DNA of 64,000 nt from Juglans regia (lineage: Eukaryota > Streptophyta > Magnoliopsida > Fagales > Juglandaceae), in NCBI RefSeq assembly GCF_001411555.2, contig NC_049915.1, forward strand, positions 17,250,640 to 17,314,639. Reading direction: 5' to 3'. Of this stretch, positions 31,583-43,019 are shown piece by piece. How positions within the stretch are numbered: position 1 is the first letter of the stretch; each line of letters opens with the position of its first letter. The notes under the pieces are model-generated. The model did not search any database. It saw nothing but the letters and a program-made list of their open reading frames with translations, and was not told the origin of the DNA. A program made the position numbers and the translations under genes.

Positions 31583-33480
31583 AGTGAAATGCTGCTTGTG
31601 TAATAAGAGTACATATTAATGGATTGCCTGCGTTGCATTGTTATAATATCTTTCATTGATCGCTAGTTTTTTCTTAATTCATGGAAGTTTGTAATTAAGT
31701 TGGTTGTGGGATGCATTCAACCTACAAGTTGGAAAGCTTTATGAATGTCCCTCAAAGTCAATACGATATCATTTCTGGCCTCTTTCTAAATGGAAAAAAA
31801 AAAAAATATATATATATATATATATGCTTATTAAATTGAAAAATCATATTTTAATTCTTTATTGGTCTCACGCACGGATGAGCCAATTCATTATTTATGC
31901 GAACATAGGCTCTACAAACACCAAAAAACCTTTTTTGGGATGAAAATTGTAATTTCGTCTCAAAATTATCTTTTACGACGAAATCCACCAAACTCGTTCA
32001 AAGGCTTTTCGAATGGGAAAAAAGTTACTGGACGAAAGTGTTGTTAAAGGCGGCAACACTATTCTCTCCTTAGAAAGTTCTACATCAAGTCACAATCATC
32101 CAAAAAGGCCTAATCTAGAAAGGAAAATGATTTACTTACAACATATTGTACAATATATTATATAACAATGTATTAAATGAGAGATAATTTTGTAAAATCA
32201 TCTTACTTTTATAAGATGATTTTATAAAAATATCCCTCGTTTAACATATTGTTATACAATATATTGTACAAAATATTATGAGTGTATCATTATTCATCTA
32301 GAAAAGCCTAGATTTATCTTGATCAAAACGAGGCCTAAAAAGAGTTAGCGTGAGTGTGACAATTAAAATAAAGAGAGTGAATCAGTCGTGCTTGTTGGCA
32401 GGGGCGGACCTACCCCCAAAAATTTTTAAAAATATGAATTAATATATGATTTTTTTAAAGATATCTTAATATAAAGATAATTCAGTACCCCTCTAAAATT
32501 TTTCAAATATATGGTTTAGTATATGGTTTTTTAAAGATATCCTAATTCACCCCCTCCAAAACATTTTCAAAAATCTCATTTAGTACTTAGTTGTCTAGGT
32601 TTCTTTTAGTTTTTTAATCATTTTTTTATAATTACACCTATTTTTTGTCATTAATAAAATCTCATATTCTCTTTTTTTTTTTTTTTTTTTACATCTCATA
32701 AGTGGTAATAAAATATCTTGGTCTCTTTTTATAAGTTATTTGGTAAATTTACAACCTCATTTTTCCTATTTATTTACACTTTTTCTTGATCAGTGGCCAG
32801 TCTTAATGTTTTAAATATTTGATTCATAAACTTTAGCTTTCAAACGTTTGCATTAAGCATGTTTACCTATATCTGACTTTGTAAAATATTGCCTTCCTTG
32901 ATCAAAATTAGCATCTTGCATGCATGACCCTCCCGGGCACTATCTTTTTCAATAAATCCATCCTCCTATACAATATAATGAGAAAAATGATAATAGTAAT
33001 AATAAAGGGGGAACAAAGCAGATAGTTAGTCAATCCATTCCCCACAAGTTCACATAAAGAGAACATGGGGAACGGGGGGTGTAGGGAAAAACCTTCTTTC
33101 CACTTTCCAGGAGTTATACAAGAGATTTTAAGCCCGGTTTGGGGTTGGGGATGGAAGGTCTTGAATGTCAAGTTCTGAGGGGATGGGAGCTCTTGAATTT
33201 TTCTAAATGCCCGGTGCTGTTCCTCCGCTTTTTTCTCACCGTGAAACTCTCCTCTTAGTTCCTTTTAATTTATGATTTTCAGTTGAAGTATGCAAATTAA
33301 CTCTAACTCAAAATCTCATATGGCCCTTCGCCCTCTCTTAAGAATGGAGTGAAGAGTGTGGCTGTTTGTTTAAGATGTGTTGGGTAAAATCAAATTATGA
33401 TTGTCACATCAGGTATTGGGAGATAGAAACTTTATACGCTCGTTTCTTGAGGAAGATGGCTGTATAGAGCTGTTGAGGGA
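31583..33480. other. 3' flank of DUF247 copy 1 and AT-rich spacer
   Basis: Up to about 32580 the sequence is co-linear with the 3' flank of copy 2 (39074-39912), which shows that the duplication unit extends about 1 kb past the stop. It includes an A-run plus (AT)n near 31795-31825 and an AGGGGCGGACCTAC repeat end at 32400. From 32580 to 33480 I see no gene. Confidence 0.55.
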
Positions 33481-33487
33481 CATATGG

Positions 33488-35824
33488 TGTGATACCTGTA
33501 TTTACATGTAATTTAAGTAAGTAAATTATTTAATTAATAAGAATTATGGGTTTTCTTGTTTTAAATTTTAGATGATTTACGTGGTATTATTTTAAAATTT
33601 TTAACTGTTAATTTAATGTGTTTGTTCATTATTTAAATTGCTCTTTACATTAAATTGGTTTAATATTCGACTTTAAAATTATTATGTTGTTGGATTTTTA
33701 TTTTTATTTTATTTTAGCTAATTACTGCATTTAAATTATTTTATTCAACTTACTGTTTTGAAAATTTTTTTGTTGAATCATTTTTATAACCCAAGTTGTG
33801 AGAATTGTACCTCATTTCTTTTCCTCACTTTTTTCTTTTTCCCTCTTTTTCTTTTCCTTCTTCTCTTTCTTTTTCTTCTTATTTTCCTCTGCTTCCTCCT
33901 CCGGCGCATGACCTTCTCCTCCGATTCCCTTTCGTTTTCTTCATCCACCCCTAGCGCCGCCGTGCACTGCCCGTTGCTGTCATCTCCCCTCACATTCTCT
34001 TCCCCTCCGACCGGCAACCTCACTCATCCATTTTCAGCTCCTCCCTTGCCGCCAATCTCCCCCACGCACGGCTTCAAGCCGCGGCCCTCTTTCATTCCAG
34101 CACCGTCGTCAAGCTGCCATTGGCCACCACCTTTTCACCACAACACTGGCGTCCTCCAGCTACCTAACCCACCCATCATCAGCCCCAATCTGCCACCCTT
34201 GAAGCCCCTCTAACTCATTTTTTGATTTGGGTACTTTAGCCTCCAACCGCCATCCACGCCGCCACCCACGGCCAACCACCACGACCATTAGTTTCACCAA
34301 CACCCCTAAGCCCTTCCCAAGTAATCTGAAGTCTTCGTTTGTCTCCATTCAAAAATTGGGTTTTTTATACCCACGGCCATAGTCCAAAATACACTGTTTC
34401 ATTGCTATGCTGCCACTCCTAGCATCTTCATGATCCTTCAAAAATTATATTATAGCACTGTAAGTATTTTTCCCAAAGAACTTTTGAGATTTAAATGTAT
34501 TTTTACACTAACTCACTTTTACTATGAACTGATTAGTTATGCCAAACTGAGTCCTAGGAGTAAGAGAGTCGGTTGGATTGGAGGATAGAGTTGTTGTGTG
34601 ATTGGATTATGTTGGGTTTTGTTGGCTATTGAATCTTTGTATTGTGTCATATACAATGCATTTACACGCATGTTCATGTTTCTAAATAAAAACTGGATTT
34701 TCGCACAATCGCATACATGTTCATGTGTATATTTGAAAAACTGGATTTTTATGTGAGAGATGATTTTGAGTATGTTTGAAATGATTGGATTGATAGGTTT
34801 GAGAGAAAGGAAAAGAGACTGTAGTGGTCGTGGTGTAGTCTCGCCTGTGATTCTCACCTACGATGTACTCAGTAGGGATGGTGGTAAGCAGGGATGGTGA
34901 TATAGTCCCGTCTATGAGTCCCGCATATAATTCTCGCCTACAGTACATGCAGTAAGGATGGTGGTAAGCAGGGATGGTGGTACAGTCATGTCTGTGATTC
35001 CCGCCTACAGTGCTCTGATAGGTACCTCTTGCGTAAAAAGGAACTGTGGGGATGATGGTAAGCAGGGATGGTGGTATAGTCCAACATGTGATTCCCGCCT
35101 ACGAAGCATGCGGTAAGGATGGTAGTATAGTCCCGCCTGTGATTCCTGCCTACGGTGCATGCGGTAGGGATGGTGGTAAGAAGTAATGGTGGTAGAGTCC
35201 CGCCTATCATTCCCGCCTACAGTGTCTGATAAATAATTATGTTGAGTCATTTTCTGGGAAAATGGCAGATTTTATTCATGGCGTGTTTTGGGTCAAATGA
35301 GATTTTTGGCGTGCGTTGGAAAATAATCATTTTCGGAGAAAATGAGGTTTTGGAGTCACATTTATGTTTCATCATGTATATATGTTTGTTGGTTGCATTA
35401 ATGCATTTTTTATTTCGTGTGTTGTTTGAATTATTACTTACCTGCGATACCGTTTTATGGTATTGCAGATTTTGATATAGATGAGGACGACGAGCCTTAG
35501 GCTTTGGCTCCACTAGAGGAGTGATCTGGGGTTGCTCTTGTGTAACGAAATTTATTTTTCTACTTTTTATACATTTTGCCCTTTGTATTATATTTCGGGA
35601 TAACTGTATAACTCTTTTATGTACTACTTTTATTTTGGTAGGTTTGTGTTTAAAATTTTGGTACTTAGTTGGCTAGCTTTTAATATAACCGCTGCGACTT
35701 TTGTTGTGCACTTTTTGCATGTTGCACACCCTTGAGCACTTATCGTTGGGATGTGTGACCCGTGTTCTCATCATCCCGACGTCACGATTCCCGTGTTTCC
35801 GTACGTGGGAGTCTGGGCATCACA
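33488..35824 (+). mobile_element. Large LTR (second copy, plus orientation)
   Basis: Starts TGTGATACCTGTATTTACAT and ends TCTGGGCATCACA: TG..CA ends with matching TGTGAT/ATCACA termini and about 2.34 kb long. Co-linear in reverse with 3108-5625, including the CT-rich pseudo-coding tract (33758-34213) and GGCGGGAATCACAGG tandem repeats (34830-35225). A CAGAT acceptor-like site and a short GATGAGGACGACGAGCC stretch lie near 35465. No clear target duplication was found (TATGG versus GGTGG). Interpreted as a solo LTR of the same family. Confidence 0.6.
34830..35225. repeat. Tandem repeats inside the second large LTR
   Basis: Repeated units contain GGGATGGTGGTA, AGTCCCGCCTGTGATTC and CCGCCTACAGTG. 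They are the reverse complement of the units at 3860-4350 and define the LTR family. Confidence 0.75.
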
Positions 35825-37010
35825 GGTGGTGTTTTTAAGCAAGAACTTGGTTTTTCTGCATCCTAATTTTACAACTTTCTGACTGGAAGACTGTTCAGTA
35901 AGACGCATTCTGAACCAATATTTTTAATTTCATCTTGGTATGTCGTAAAGGTTGTCACTAAGAAATGAGATACATTAATTTTCATAATTGCACGGAATGG
36001 TGCTTTTCAAATTAACATAAAAGGTCAGAGAAGATCTTGTGGAATGTTGCTGGCACAAAATCTGAATTATTGGCTCTCATTCCTTAAAGGGTGGTATTGT
36101 GCGTCTGTATTGTGCATGCTTATCAGCTTAGTTGATTGTCCCATACATTTTTTGCCAAGTCTTCTCTGACCATCTTAAAGGTATTCAAGAGACCAGCTGC
36201 CATGGGGCTATTATGAGTCCAGCGATTGAGTACTGATAATCCTCATTGTTTGATATATTGTGAACGGCAAGTCTTTTAACTTGATGATATTTGTCTGCGT
36301 GACAAAAGGATGCTTGAAAATCTTTCCACTTGAGGGAACATGGGCAGGTGAGGGGTGATGGAGTTGGATGACTCGGTTTGTTCTTCTTCCGGTTGCTAGT
36401 GTTTCCTTGAACTCTAAACTTCTGACTTTGGAGGCTCATGTTGTTGAATGCTTTTACAGATGACTAAACTTATGTCTGGTTCATTGAGTATAGATTTGAT
36501 TTTTCGAAGATGAACATTTGAATTTGGAGAATATATGCTGCCTCTGTATAAGAAGTGAGCCCCACTTTGGTGCCTTAGCAAGAAACCTCTGTACTTAAAA
36601 TTACTGGATCACGGAGAAATAGGATGGAAATAGCTTTTAGGTTATCAGTTATCACTAATAGATGTAATATGTTGTCTCTTCTGAGGCTGTGAAATTGTGG
36701 TATTTTAGCCATTTCTTATCCATATGATATTTTAGCCTCTTATTCCTTGGTAATGTTAGCCCTGCGTTGGAATTTCTTCAGCATAGGATTTCAAATAATA
36801 AAGCAAAATTAGGTCCTGCTTTTAAGGCCTGCAGGTAGGCACAACAATTCTTATTAAAAGAAGCTATTAGGGGTTGGTGGTTATGAACATAGATATCTCC
36901 GTCAACCAGAATTTACTAATGTTTGGGAAAAAAACAAACGAGGGAATTAAGCATTGAAGGGCTGTTCACAATGCACTTAAAGTCCAACTTTGTGATTGTC
37001 GTTCAACCTT
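35825..37010. other. Intron-like spacer, partly duplicated at 47060-47345
   Basis: No gene was recognised. The part 36340-36545 (GTGATGGAGTTGGATGACTC.., GGAGGCTCATGTTGTTGAAT.., ACAGATGACTAAACTTATGT) is repeated at 47065-47345 downstream of DUF247 copy 3. It is therefore part of the segment that was duplicated with the DUF247 genes. Confidence 0.5.
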
Positions 37011-37011
37011 T

Positions 37012-37035
37012 CTCTCTCTCTCTCTCCCTCCCTCC

Positions 37036-37086
<51 letters not shown>

Positions 37087-37108
37087 CATATAGAGAGAGA
37101 GAGAGAGG
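37012..37108. repeat. Compound (CT)n(AT)n(GA)n microsatellite
   Basis: The tract runs TCTCTC.., CCCTCCCTCC, CTCTCT, (TA)n, then (GA)n. The CT and GA ends are mutually complementary, so the block can fold on itself. It lies immediately upstream of the DUF247 copy 2 leader and supplies its TATATATA sequence. Confidence 0.85.
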
Positions 37109-37720
37109 CCACTTCAGATTAGCATTTCATTGCTAGGTTTATACACTCCCCCACGAACCATTGCTGCTAAGTTTCCGGGGTGATCAACAGCCACCTGATC
37201 TTCTTCATCAGTGGCACACAAAGCTGAGAGTATAACTTCGTTACCAGGTGATCCGATATAACTCCCTCCCCTCAGCAGTGATATATATAGACACTCAAGA
37301 TTTTTACAATTTTTAACATAAACTTCACTACTTTGTGATATATATTAATTACTTTTTGTTGTTTAAAGTTAATGGCATTAAATTCTAATTAAGATTGTAT
37401 TCTAATCTAGAATATCACCAAGATTAGGCTTTTTTGCATCTTAATTATAATTTAGGCTGCATGGACAAAGCCAAGGGGGTGAGGGCCGGGGGCCTGGCTT
37501 CTTGTAGTATTAAATTTATAATTATCTAAGGGAAATATATTTAATGAAAAATAATTTATAATTATCTGGATAGCTGCTAGCTGCACAATGTGCGTAATTC
37601 ATGTTATATAATAGTTTCTTAGCTTTTTTTTAGTTATAAAATTGAATATGAGATTTAATTGCATAGTAATGGGACTATATAATTTCAGGAAAAAAATAGA
37701 AAAGAAAGAAACATTGATAG
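37109..37720 (+). promoter_or_regulatory. Non-coding first exon and 5'-UTR intron of DUF247 copy 2
   Basis: Leader sequence homologous to copy 1 (CATTGCTGCTAAGTTTCC..GGTGATCAACAGCCACCT) ends CGTTACCAG|GTGATCC, with the donor at 37248. The acceptor TATAATTTCAG ends at 37688. The 441-base intron is followed by a short leader with GAAAGAAACATTGATAG directly before the ATG at 37721. The TATA-like source is the (TA)n run at 37070-37085. Confidence 0.55.
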
Positions 37721-39073
37721 ATGGCCGAGGAATCAGCAGCTATGGTCACACCAGAAGAAACAACTAATTCTGTAACAAATATTAATGAGCATCAGGGGCC
37801 AACATGGTTAGTAGAGAAAATCAAACATGCTAAAAGCATAGCGCTTAATCGCCCATCACGTCAAACTATTTTGAGTATTTACAGGGTTCCTCATTCGCTT
37901 CGGGAATTGAACAAAGAAGTTTACACACCTCAAGTTATTTCAATAGGGCCTTTTCACTACCGCTCGCAAAAATTGCAATCCATGGAAATTTATAAACTGA
38001 GATATTTCAAGAGGTTCATGGAAAGAATTACCAAGATCAACAGGGATGAGATGTTAGCAAGCGTTATACATGATTCGGAAGAACGGGTACGTGGATGTTA
38101 TGCAGAGGCCATTTCATTTGATAGTGATACTTTGAGGCAAATTATCTTGGTGGATGCGACCTTCATCATTGAGTTTTTCTTGAGATCTTGGTCAGTAGAA
38201 TTTTTGAGAGATGACGACTCTATAGATGCAGAGCCATGGGCGCTGCTTTCTAGGATAAAATCTGACTTGATATTACTTGAGAATCAACTTCCTTTCTCTA
38301 TAATCGAGAAATTATATGAGCTGCTTCCACTCGATCAGTCTCCCTCAATATACCCATCCAGCTTCCTCAAGCTTACCTTTAACTTCTTTGAATATAGGAA
38401 TGTTCAAATGATACGTCATTATGAGATAGATTCAGAAAAAGTAATGCACTTTGTTGATTTGTTGAGATACTTTTACTTGCCTCCTCACCACATTAGGCTC
38501 CCAGAAAGAAGTTTTAATGTAGTTCACAAAATGTACTGTGCCTCCCAGCTGGCTGAGGCAGGATTGAAGTTTAAGGCAAGTTCAAGCACATCCATACTTG
38601 GCCTAAAATTTAACGAGGGAGTGCTGGAAATCCCAAGATTTACATTACGCAATGACACGGAGATTTATGCTCGGAACCTCATCGCCTTGGAGCAATGTGT
38701 CTATCAATTTGAAAGATATGTTACTGATTATTTTATGATGTTAGATTTCCTTATCAATACAGGCAAAGATGTGGATTTACTTATTCAACAGGGGATCCTT
38801 GTGAATGAAATGGGCGCCAACAATATTAGGCCACCTTTCGCCGGCAATTTGTGCACAGGTATCTCATTTAGGGACGTCAGTAATGATTATTATGATCTCT
38901 GTAGACAATTGGTGGATTTCCATAGAAAACATGGGTTCGTAATTCTGAAGAGTAGCTTGAAACATGATTATTTTCGCACACCTTGGATGGGTGCTGCTAC
39001 CATTGGAGCTATTATCTTGTTGATTTTCACTCTTATACAAACTGTTTGTACTGTCATTTCAACATTCAAGTAG
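37721..39073 (+). CDS. DUF247 (UPF0481) protein, copy 2, intact
   Basis: This is the only uninterrupted copy: 450 aa, single coding exon, normal length for the family. DUF247 blocks appear in order: VISIGPFHYRSQKLQSMEIY (about residues 67-86), ERVRGCYAEAISFDS, ILVDATFIIEFFL, SDLILLENQLPFSIIEKLYE, MYCASQLAEAGLKF, GVLEIPRFTLRNDTEIYARN, then DYFMMLDFLINTGKDVDLLI. A hydrophobic segment, IGAIILLIFTLIQTVCTVIS (about residues 427-446), is the usual C-terminal membrane anchor. The ATG at 37721 fits all copies and follows a conserved GAAACATTGATAG leader. It retains a TATA region and first exon. Function is not known; a role in pollen-stigma recognition is documented only for particular grass DUF247 genes and should not be assumed here. 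Confidence 0.95.
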   Translation: MAEESAAMVTPEETTNSVTNINEHQGPTWLVEKIKHAKSIALNRPSRQTILSIYRVPHSLRELNKEVYTPQVISIGPFHYRSQKLQSMEIYKLRYFKRFMERITKINRDEMLASVIHDSEERVRGCYAEAISFDSDTLRQIILVDATFIIEFFLRSWSVEFLRDDDSIDAEPWALLSRIKSDLILLENQLPFSIIEKLYELLPLDQSPSIYPSSFLKLTFNFFEYRNVQMIRHYEIDSEKVMHFVDLLRYFYLPPHHIRLPERSFNVVHKMYCASQLAEAGLKFKASSSTSILGLKFNEGVLEIPRFTLRNDTEIYARNLIALEQCVYQFERYVTDYFMMLDFLINTGKDVDLLIQQGILVNEMGANNIRPPFAGNLCTGISFRDVSNDYYDLCRQLVDFHRKHGFVILKSSLKHDYFRTPWMGAATIGAIILLIFTLIQTVCTVISTFK

Positions 39074-40084
39074 AGTGAATTGCTGCTTGTGTAATAAGAG
39101 TATATATTAATGGATTGCTTGCGTTGCATTGTTATAATATCTTTCATTGATCACTAGTTTTTGCTTAATTCATGGAAGTTTGTAATTAAGTGCATGAGTT
39201 GTGAGTTGTGGGATGCATTCAACCTACAAGCTGGAAAGCTTTATGAATGTCCCTCAAAGTCAATACGATATCATTTCTAGCCTCTTTCTAAATGAAAAAA
39301 AAAAAAATATATATATATATATATGCTTATTAAATTGAAAAATCATATTTTAATTCTTTATTGGTCTGATGCACGTATGAGCCAATTCATTATTTATGCA
39401 AACATAGGCACTACAAACACCAAAAATCCTTTTTTGGGATGAAAATTGTAATGTCGTCTCAAAAATATCTTTTACGACGAAATCCACCCAACTCATCCAA
39501 AGGCTTTTCGAATGGGAAAAGTGTTACTGGACGAAGGTGTTGTTAAAGGCGGCAACACTATTCTCTCCTTAAAAAGTTCTATATCAAGTCACAATCATCC
39601 AAAAAGGCCTAATCCAGAAAAGCCTAGATTCATCTTGATCAAAACGAGGCCTAAACAGAGTTAGCGTGAGTGTGACAATTAAAATAAAGAGAGTGAATCT
39701 GTTGTGCGTGTAGGAAGGGGCGGACCTACGTTAGTGGTTACCCCCCAAAATTTTTTAAAAATATGAATTAATATATGGTTTTTTTAAAGATATCTTAATA
39801 TAAAGATAATGCATCCACTAACATTTTTCAAAAATATGGTTTACTATATGATTTTTTAAAGATATTCTAATATAAAGATAATTCACCCCTCCAAAACATT
39901 TTCAAAAATCTCAATAAAGTGATTTTGGTTATTTCTCATTAAGAGCTTCTCCAAACCCACCAAGTGTTTTGTCCCAAAATTTCGTTCGAAAAGTTGATAA
40001 AAGAGTTTGTTATTCAAACTGCATATATCAAACAGAATGGTTTCAAGTGTTCGAAAAGATGATATCACATTCAAATATTGAATG
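39074..40084. other. 3' flank of DUF247 copy 2
   Basis: Co-linear with the 3' flank of copy 1 to about 39912. It contains a CACTACAAACACC sequence at 39409, where a small CACTA-type fragment appears to sit (to about 39565). The part 39915-40085 recurs inverted near 55400-55590. No gene was seen. Confidence 0.5.
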
Positions 40085-40088
40085 TAAA

Positions 40089-40455
40089 TGTCACAGTCCA
40101 TGAATGGAATGGTTGGGTTGGGCTTGGGCCAAGTCTAATAGGGACTAATTTACTTACTTGTTATTTCATTTTATAGAGTGGGCCGCAGAGTAGCTAGGCC
40201 TTAGTTGTTTTGCTTTCTTTTATTGAGCTTGTTTAGTTTACAGTCGTGGATCTAGTTTAAGGCTAAGGCATTTTTCCTTTGTTGCAAGACCTTCATATAA
40301 GGTTATTGTAACTACCGAAAGGGGGCATCGAGAAAGAAACTAAATCAAAAGTCTATTTTCCTTCTCTTCCCATCTTCTTCGTTCTACTATGGAGTGCTCT
40401 CCTCGAAATGAGCAATTTCAGCATATTTTTTCTTAAGTACTTAAGGTGTGTTATA
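40089..40455 (+). repeat. 5' LTR of the gene-carrying retroelement
   Basis: TGTCACAGTCCATGAATGG at the start and GGTGTGTTATA at the end. It matches 43020-43382 co-linearly with scattered substitutions (for example GGTTGGGTTGGG versus GGTTGGGCCGGG). Confidence 0.85.
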
Positions 40456-40469
40456 ATTGGTATCAGAGA

Positions 40470-41513
40470 GACACCGATCTCTGTATTATCAAGTTATGGA
40501 AATAGAAGAAATTATCTCATCATTACTCAAAATCAAAGAGCCGATCGAGCAATCACAACAATGCTATGAAGTTATTCTGCAAACATTCAAAAATGTCAAG
40601 AACGGCTTTGAAGGCCTCGGGAAGAACTTTATGAAGAGTTCACCTATCTGGAACACCAACTCTACATTATGCATAAAAGGAAAAATGCGCAGCAAGTGTA
40701 GAAGAAAAATAGGTAGTCAACTCGGATCATTTTCCTCTTTCTCGTGTTCCCATAAATCCCATTAGAAATCAGAGACCATTTTCTCCATTCTCATATCTTC
40801 ATCGCCGACTATCTAGTCCTTCCTTTACTCTCAAGAATTATTTCATTTCTCTTTCATTTATGTCGGTCAAGCCTAGCAATAACTTAAGCATCGGGATGAA
40901 TCTAAATACTAGATGGAAACTTGATCCTGGTGGTCTCTGATTACAACCCTCACGTTTCTTCCTCTTTAACCTTTATCTCTATCAATGTTGTTTCCACTCA
41001 GCCAAGCATCCTCTCTCCCCAATATTTCCCATATATCTGATTTTCACTTGATATTTCCTCACGACCTGGTCAATCGAGCTCTGCAACGACACCCACGACC
41101 ACTGCTCATCCTCCTTCCATGACCACCACAACCACCCATCTTTGGGCAATCAAAACCTGAACCTTCGAGTCCTTTCTTGTCTTGAGGTCACGAAACGAAC
41201 AAATTTCCTCTAAACTGTTGGGCTAGACCACGACGAGAAGCTCTTTCTTTCGATCGACCATAGGCTCCTCAAGGTCGTAGAGGTGCAGTTCAATACCAAC
41301 CAGCTCCTCGTCGAATTGCCACAAGCTACATCTATAGGTGGCTATAATGGATTCAGTGGTGGTAGTAGAGGTTGTGGAGGCTTTGGGGCGTGGGGGGGGC
41401 CTGCTTTTGTGGAAAGGGTGGTCCAAGGAGTGACTGCCCTCCTAAAGGTGGTGTGCATCTCAATTTCGTCGAGATCCTAGTGCTCAGTATACAATCGAAG
41501 GTATGGCTGAGGT
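40470..41513 (+). pseudogene. Degenerate gag-like leader region of the retroelement
   Basis: A frame beginning with MEIEEIISSLLKIKEPIEQS (from 40496) follows the primer-binding site. Further on, QLLVELPQATSIGGYNGFSG (about 41300) leads into a glycine-rich tract and CFCGKGGPRSDCPPKGG, a degenerate zinc-knuckle-like motif near 41405-41450. These look like pieces of a copia-type gag, broken by stops. Assignment is weak, and no other pol domain is present. Confidence 0.4.
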
Positions 41514-41521
41514 ATATAAAG

Positions 41522-41886
41522 CAATGTTTTGAATACTGTACCAGATGCCGTACCGAACAAGGCACTAGAACGAAATATTTCGGTACCGATACTATTTCGT
41601 GTACCGTTTCGGGATAGTCGATGTATGAATAAATTATATATAAAAATTATATTCCAAAATAATAGTTTATTTATGAATAAATTATATAGAAATAAATATA
41701 TATAAATTATAAATAGCCTAATCTGAATTGGAGGTCAAAAAATAAGCTTGTACTTTGAAAAAATGAAAAAAAAAATTACAGGCCAGTATTTTGGCCGGTA
41801 CAAAACACATATGATACCTGTACCGGCCACTCAGTACGGAAAATTTCGATTGTATCGGCCGATACGATACGAAATTAAAAACACTG
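41522..41886. mobile_element. hAT-like MITE nested in the retroelement
   Basis: The left end CAATGTTTTGAAT and the reverse complement of the right end (CAGTGTTTTTAAT) are terminal inverted repeats. A perfect 8-bp target duplication ATATAAAG lies at 41514-41521 and 41887-41894. The interior holds GGTACCG / CGGTAC and GTATCG motifs and a 150-base AT-rich centre. The 365-bp element is non-coding. Confidence 0.85.
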
Positions 41887-42013
41887 ATATAAAGTCCTTT
41901 CTACCTTACTTGTAATCTATGGTGGAGGGAAAATATTCATGGGTTTGAAAGTTTTACAAGATAAGAAATTTGAGCCTCAGCTGCTTGATTTTTTGCCGAA
42001 CAAGTTGTCCATG

Positions 42014-42480
42014 CTCTTAGATTCTAAAGAAAGAATCATGGATTCAAAAGCTTTAAGAAATATAATTTTATGATGGAGTGGAGCAGGGATTACGGAAGGA
42101 GTTATGGGCATTCTTGCATGGATACCATCGCTATGATTCAGCATATGCTGAGAGGGAATCTCGTAGGTCACTTAAAAAGACAGAGTATGAGACAATAAAA
42201 ATTCAGTGGCAGAATATCTCCCCTGATCAGGCAAAATGATTTACAAAATTTAGGGGAGAGAAAAAGCCTTATTGAAAATGATGTGATAAGCACTGACATA
42301 TCGATCTTCGTCTACAATGGGGATGCTACTCCAAATGTGAATCTGATGTGTGATATTTTGCTAACATACTCATTCTACAACTTCGATCTTCATTATTGCC
42401 AGAGTAGGAGTGATCTCTTGTCCCCAATTTTGTTTGTAATGGATGATGAGTCAAAGGCATCTTGGTGTTTTGTTGCTTTT
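42014..42480 (+). pseudogene. Captured TBC-domain RabGAP fragment (intronless)
   Basis: The reading LLDSKERIMDSKALR, then GVEQGLRKELWAFLHGYHRY, AERESRRSLKKTEYETIKIQ, WQNISPDQAK, NGDATPNVNLMCDILLTYSF and LLSPILFVMDDESK matches the first half of the TBC (Tre-2/Bub2/Cdc16) domain of plant GYP7/TBC1D15-like Rab GTPase-activating proteins. The YD.. NP arrangement around the catalytic region and the FDLHYCQSRSDLLSP block (usually YCQGMSDLLSP) are recognisable. Several frameshifts and stops (for example after QAK) kill it. Plant genes of this family have many introns, yet none interrupts this stretch, which suggests an mRNA origin. It joins FBL4-like sequence directly at about 42480. Confidence 0.85.
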
Positions 42481-42483
42481 TTA

Positions 42484-42930
42484 CAAAAATAACCGACATC
42501 TCAATAGAAGCAGTTGGGTCGCTCTGCAAATCTTTGGAGATCTTGTCATTGGATTTAGTGTACATAAGCAACAAAGCATTACTTGTTATGGCCAAGGGAT
42601 GTCCTCTTTTGAAAATTCTGAAGCTATAATGTGTAAATGATACTGATGAGACTTTGGTAGCTGTTGGCACTGGTTATTCATTGCTGGAGTTCTATACGGC
42701 TTACAGAGATTTACTCATAGGCGTCTACAGGCAATTGGCAATCTTACCCTAAGTGGTTGTTATCTCCTAAGCGATAAGGGCTTAGAAGCAATTGCAACTG
42801 GTTGCAAGGAACTTACACAACTTAAAGTTAATGGGTACCAAAATATCGAAACTATGGGACTGGTATATGCAGCAACACCCCTTAATGGTGTTAGTATTAT
42901 GAAACATGAAGTGGCTTTGTTACAAAGAAA
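42484..42930 (+). pseudogene. Captured F-box/LRR protein (FBL4-like) fragment
   Basis: The frame reads KITDISIEAVGSLCKSLEIL, ISNKALLVMAKGCPLLKILK, TDETLVAVGTGYSLLEF, QRFTHRRLQAIG, then LTLSGCYLLSDKGLEAIATG and CKELTQLKVNGYQNIETMGL. This is a run of cysteine-containing leucine-rich repeats like those of plant F-box/LRR-repeat protein 4, a substrate receptor of SCF ubiquitin ligases. No F-box is included. A TAA stop follows KILKL near 42622, frames shift, and six codons of one repeat (after LQAIG) are missing in frame. Similarity fades after about 42930, 90 bases before the 3' LTR. It lies end-to-end with the TBC fragment in the same orientation. Confidence 0.85.
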
Positions 42931-43019
42931 ATTCTTGTCGCTTAGTTGATACTGTTGGTGGGACAATTGTGGGCAAGGATACCGCACCTTGTGGACAATG
43001 TGCTTCTATGGGGATGGTT

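Noticed and set aside
33488..35824. Target-site duplication for the large LTR
   Set aside because: The flanking pentamers TATGG and GGTGG agree at only three positions, so I do not claim a duplication. The boundaries rest on homology with the other copy.
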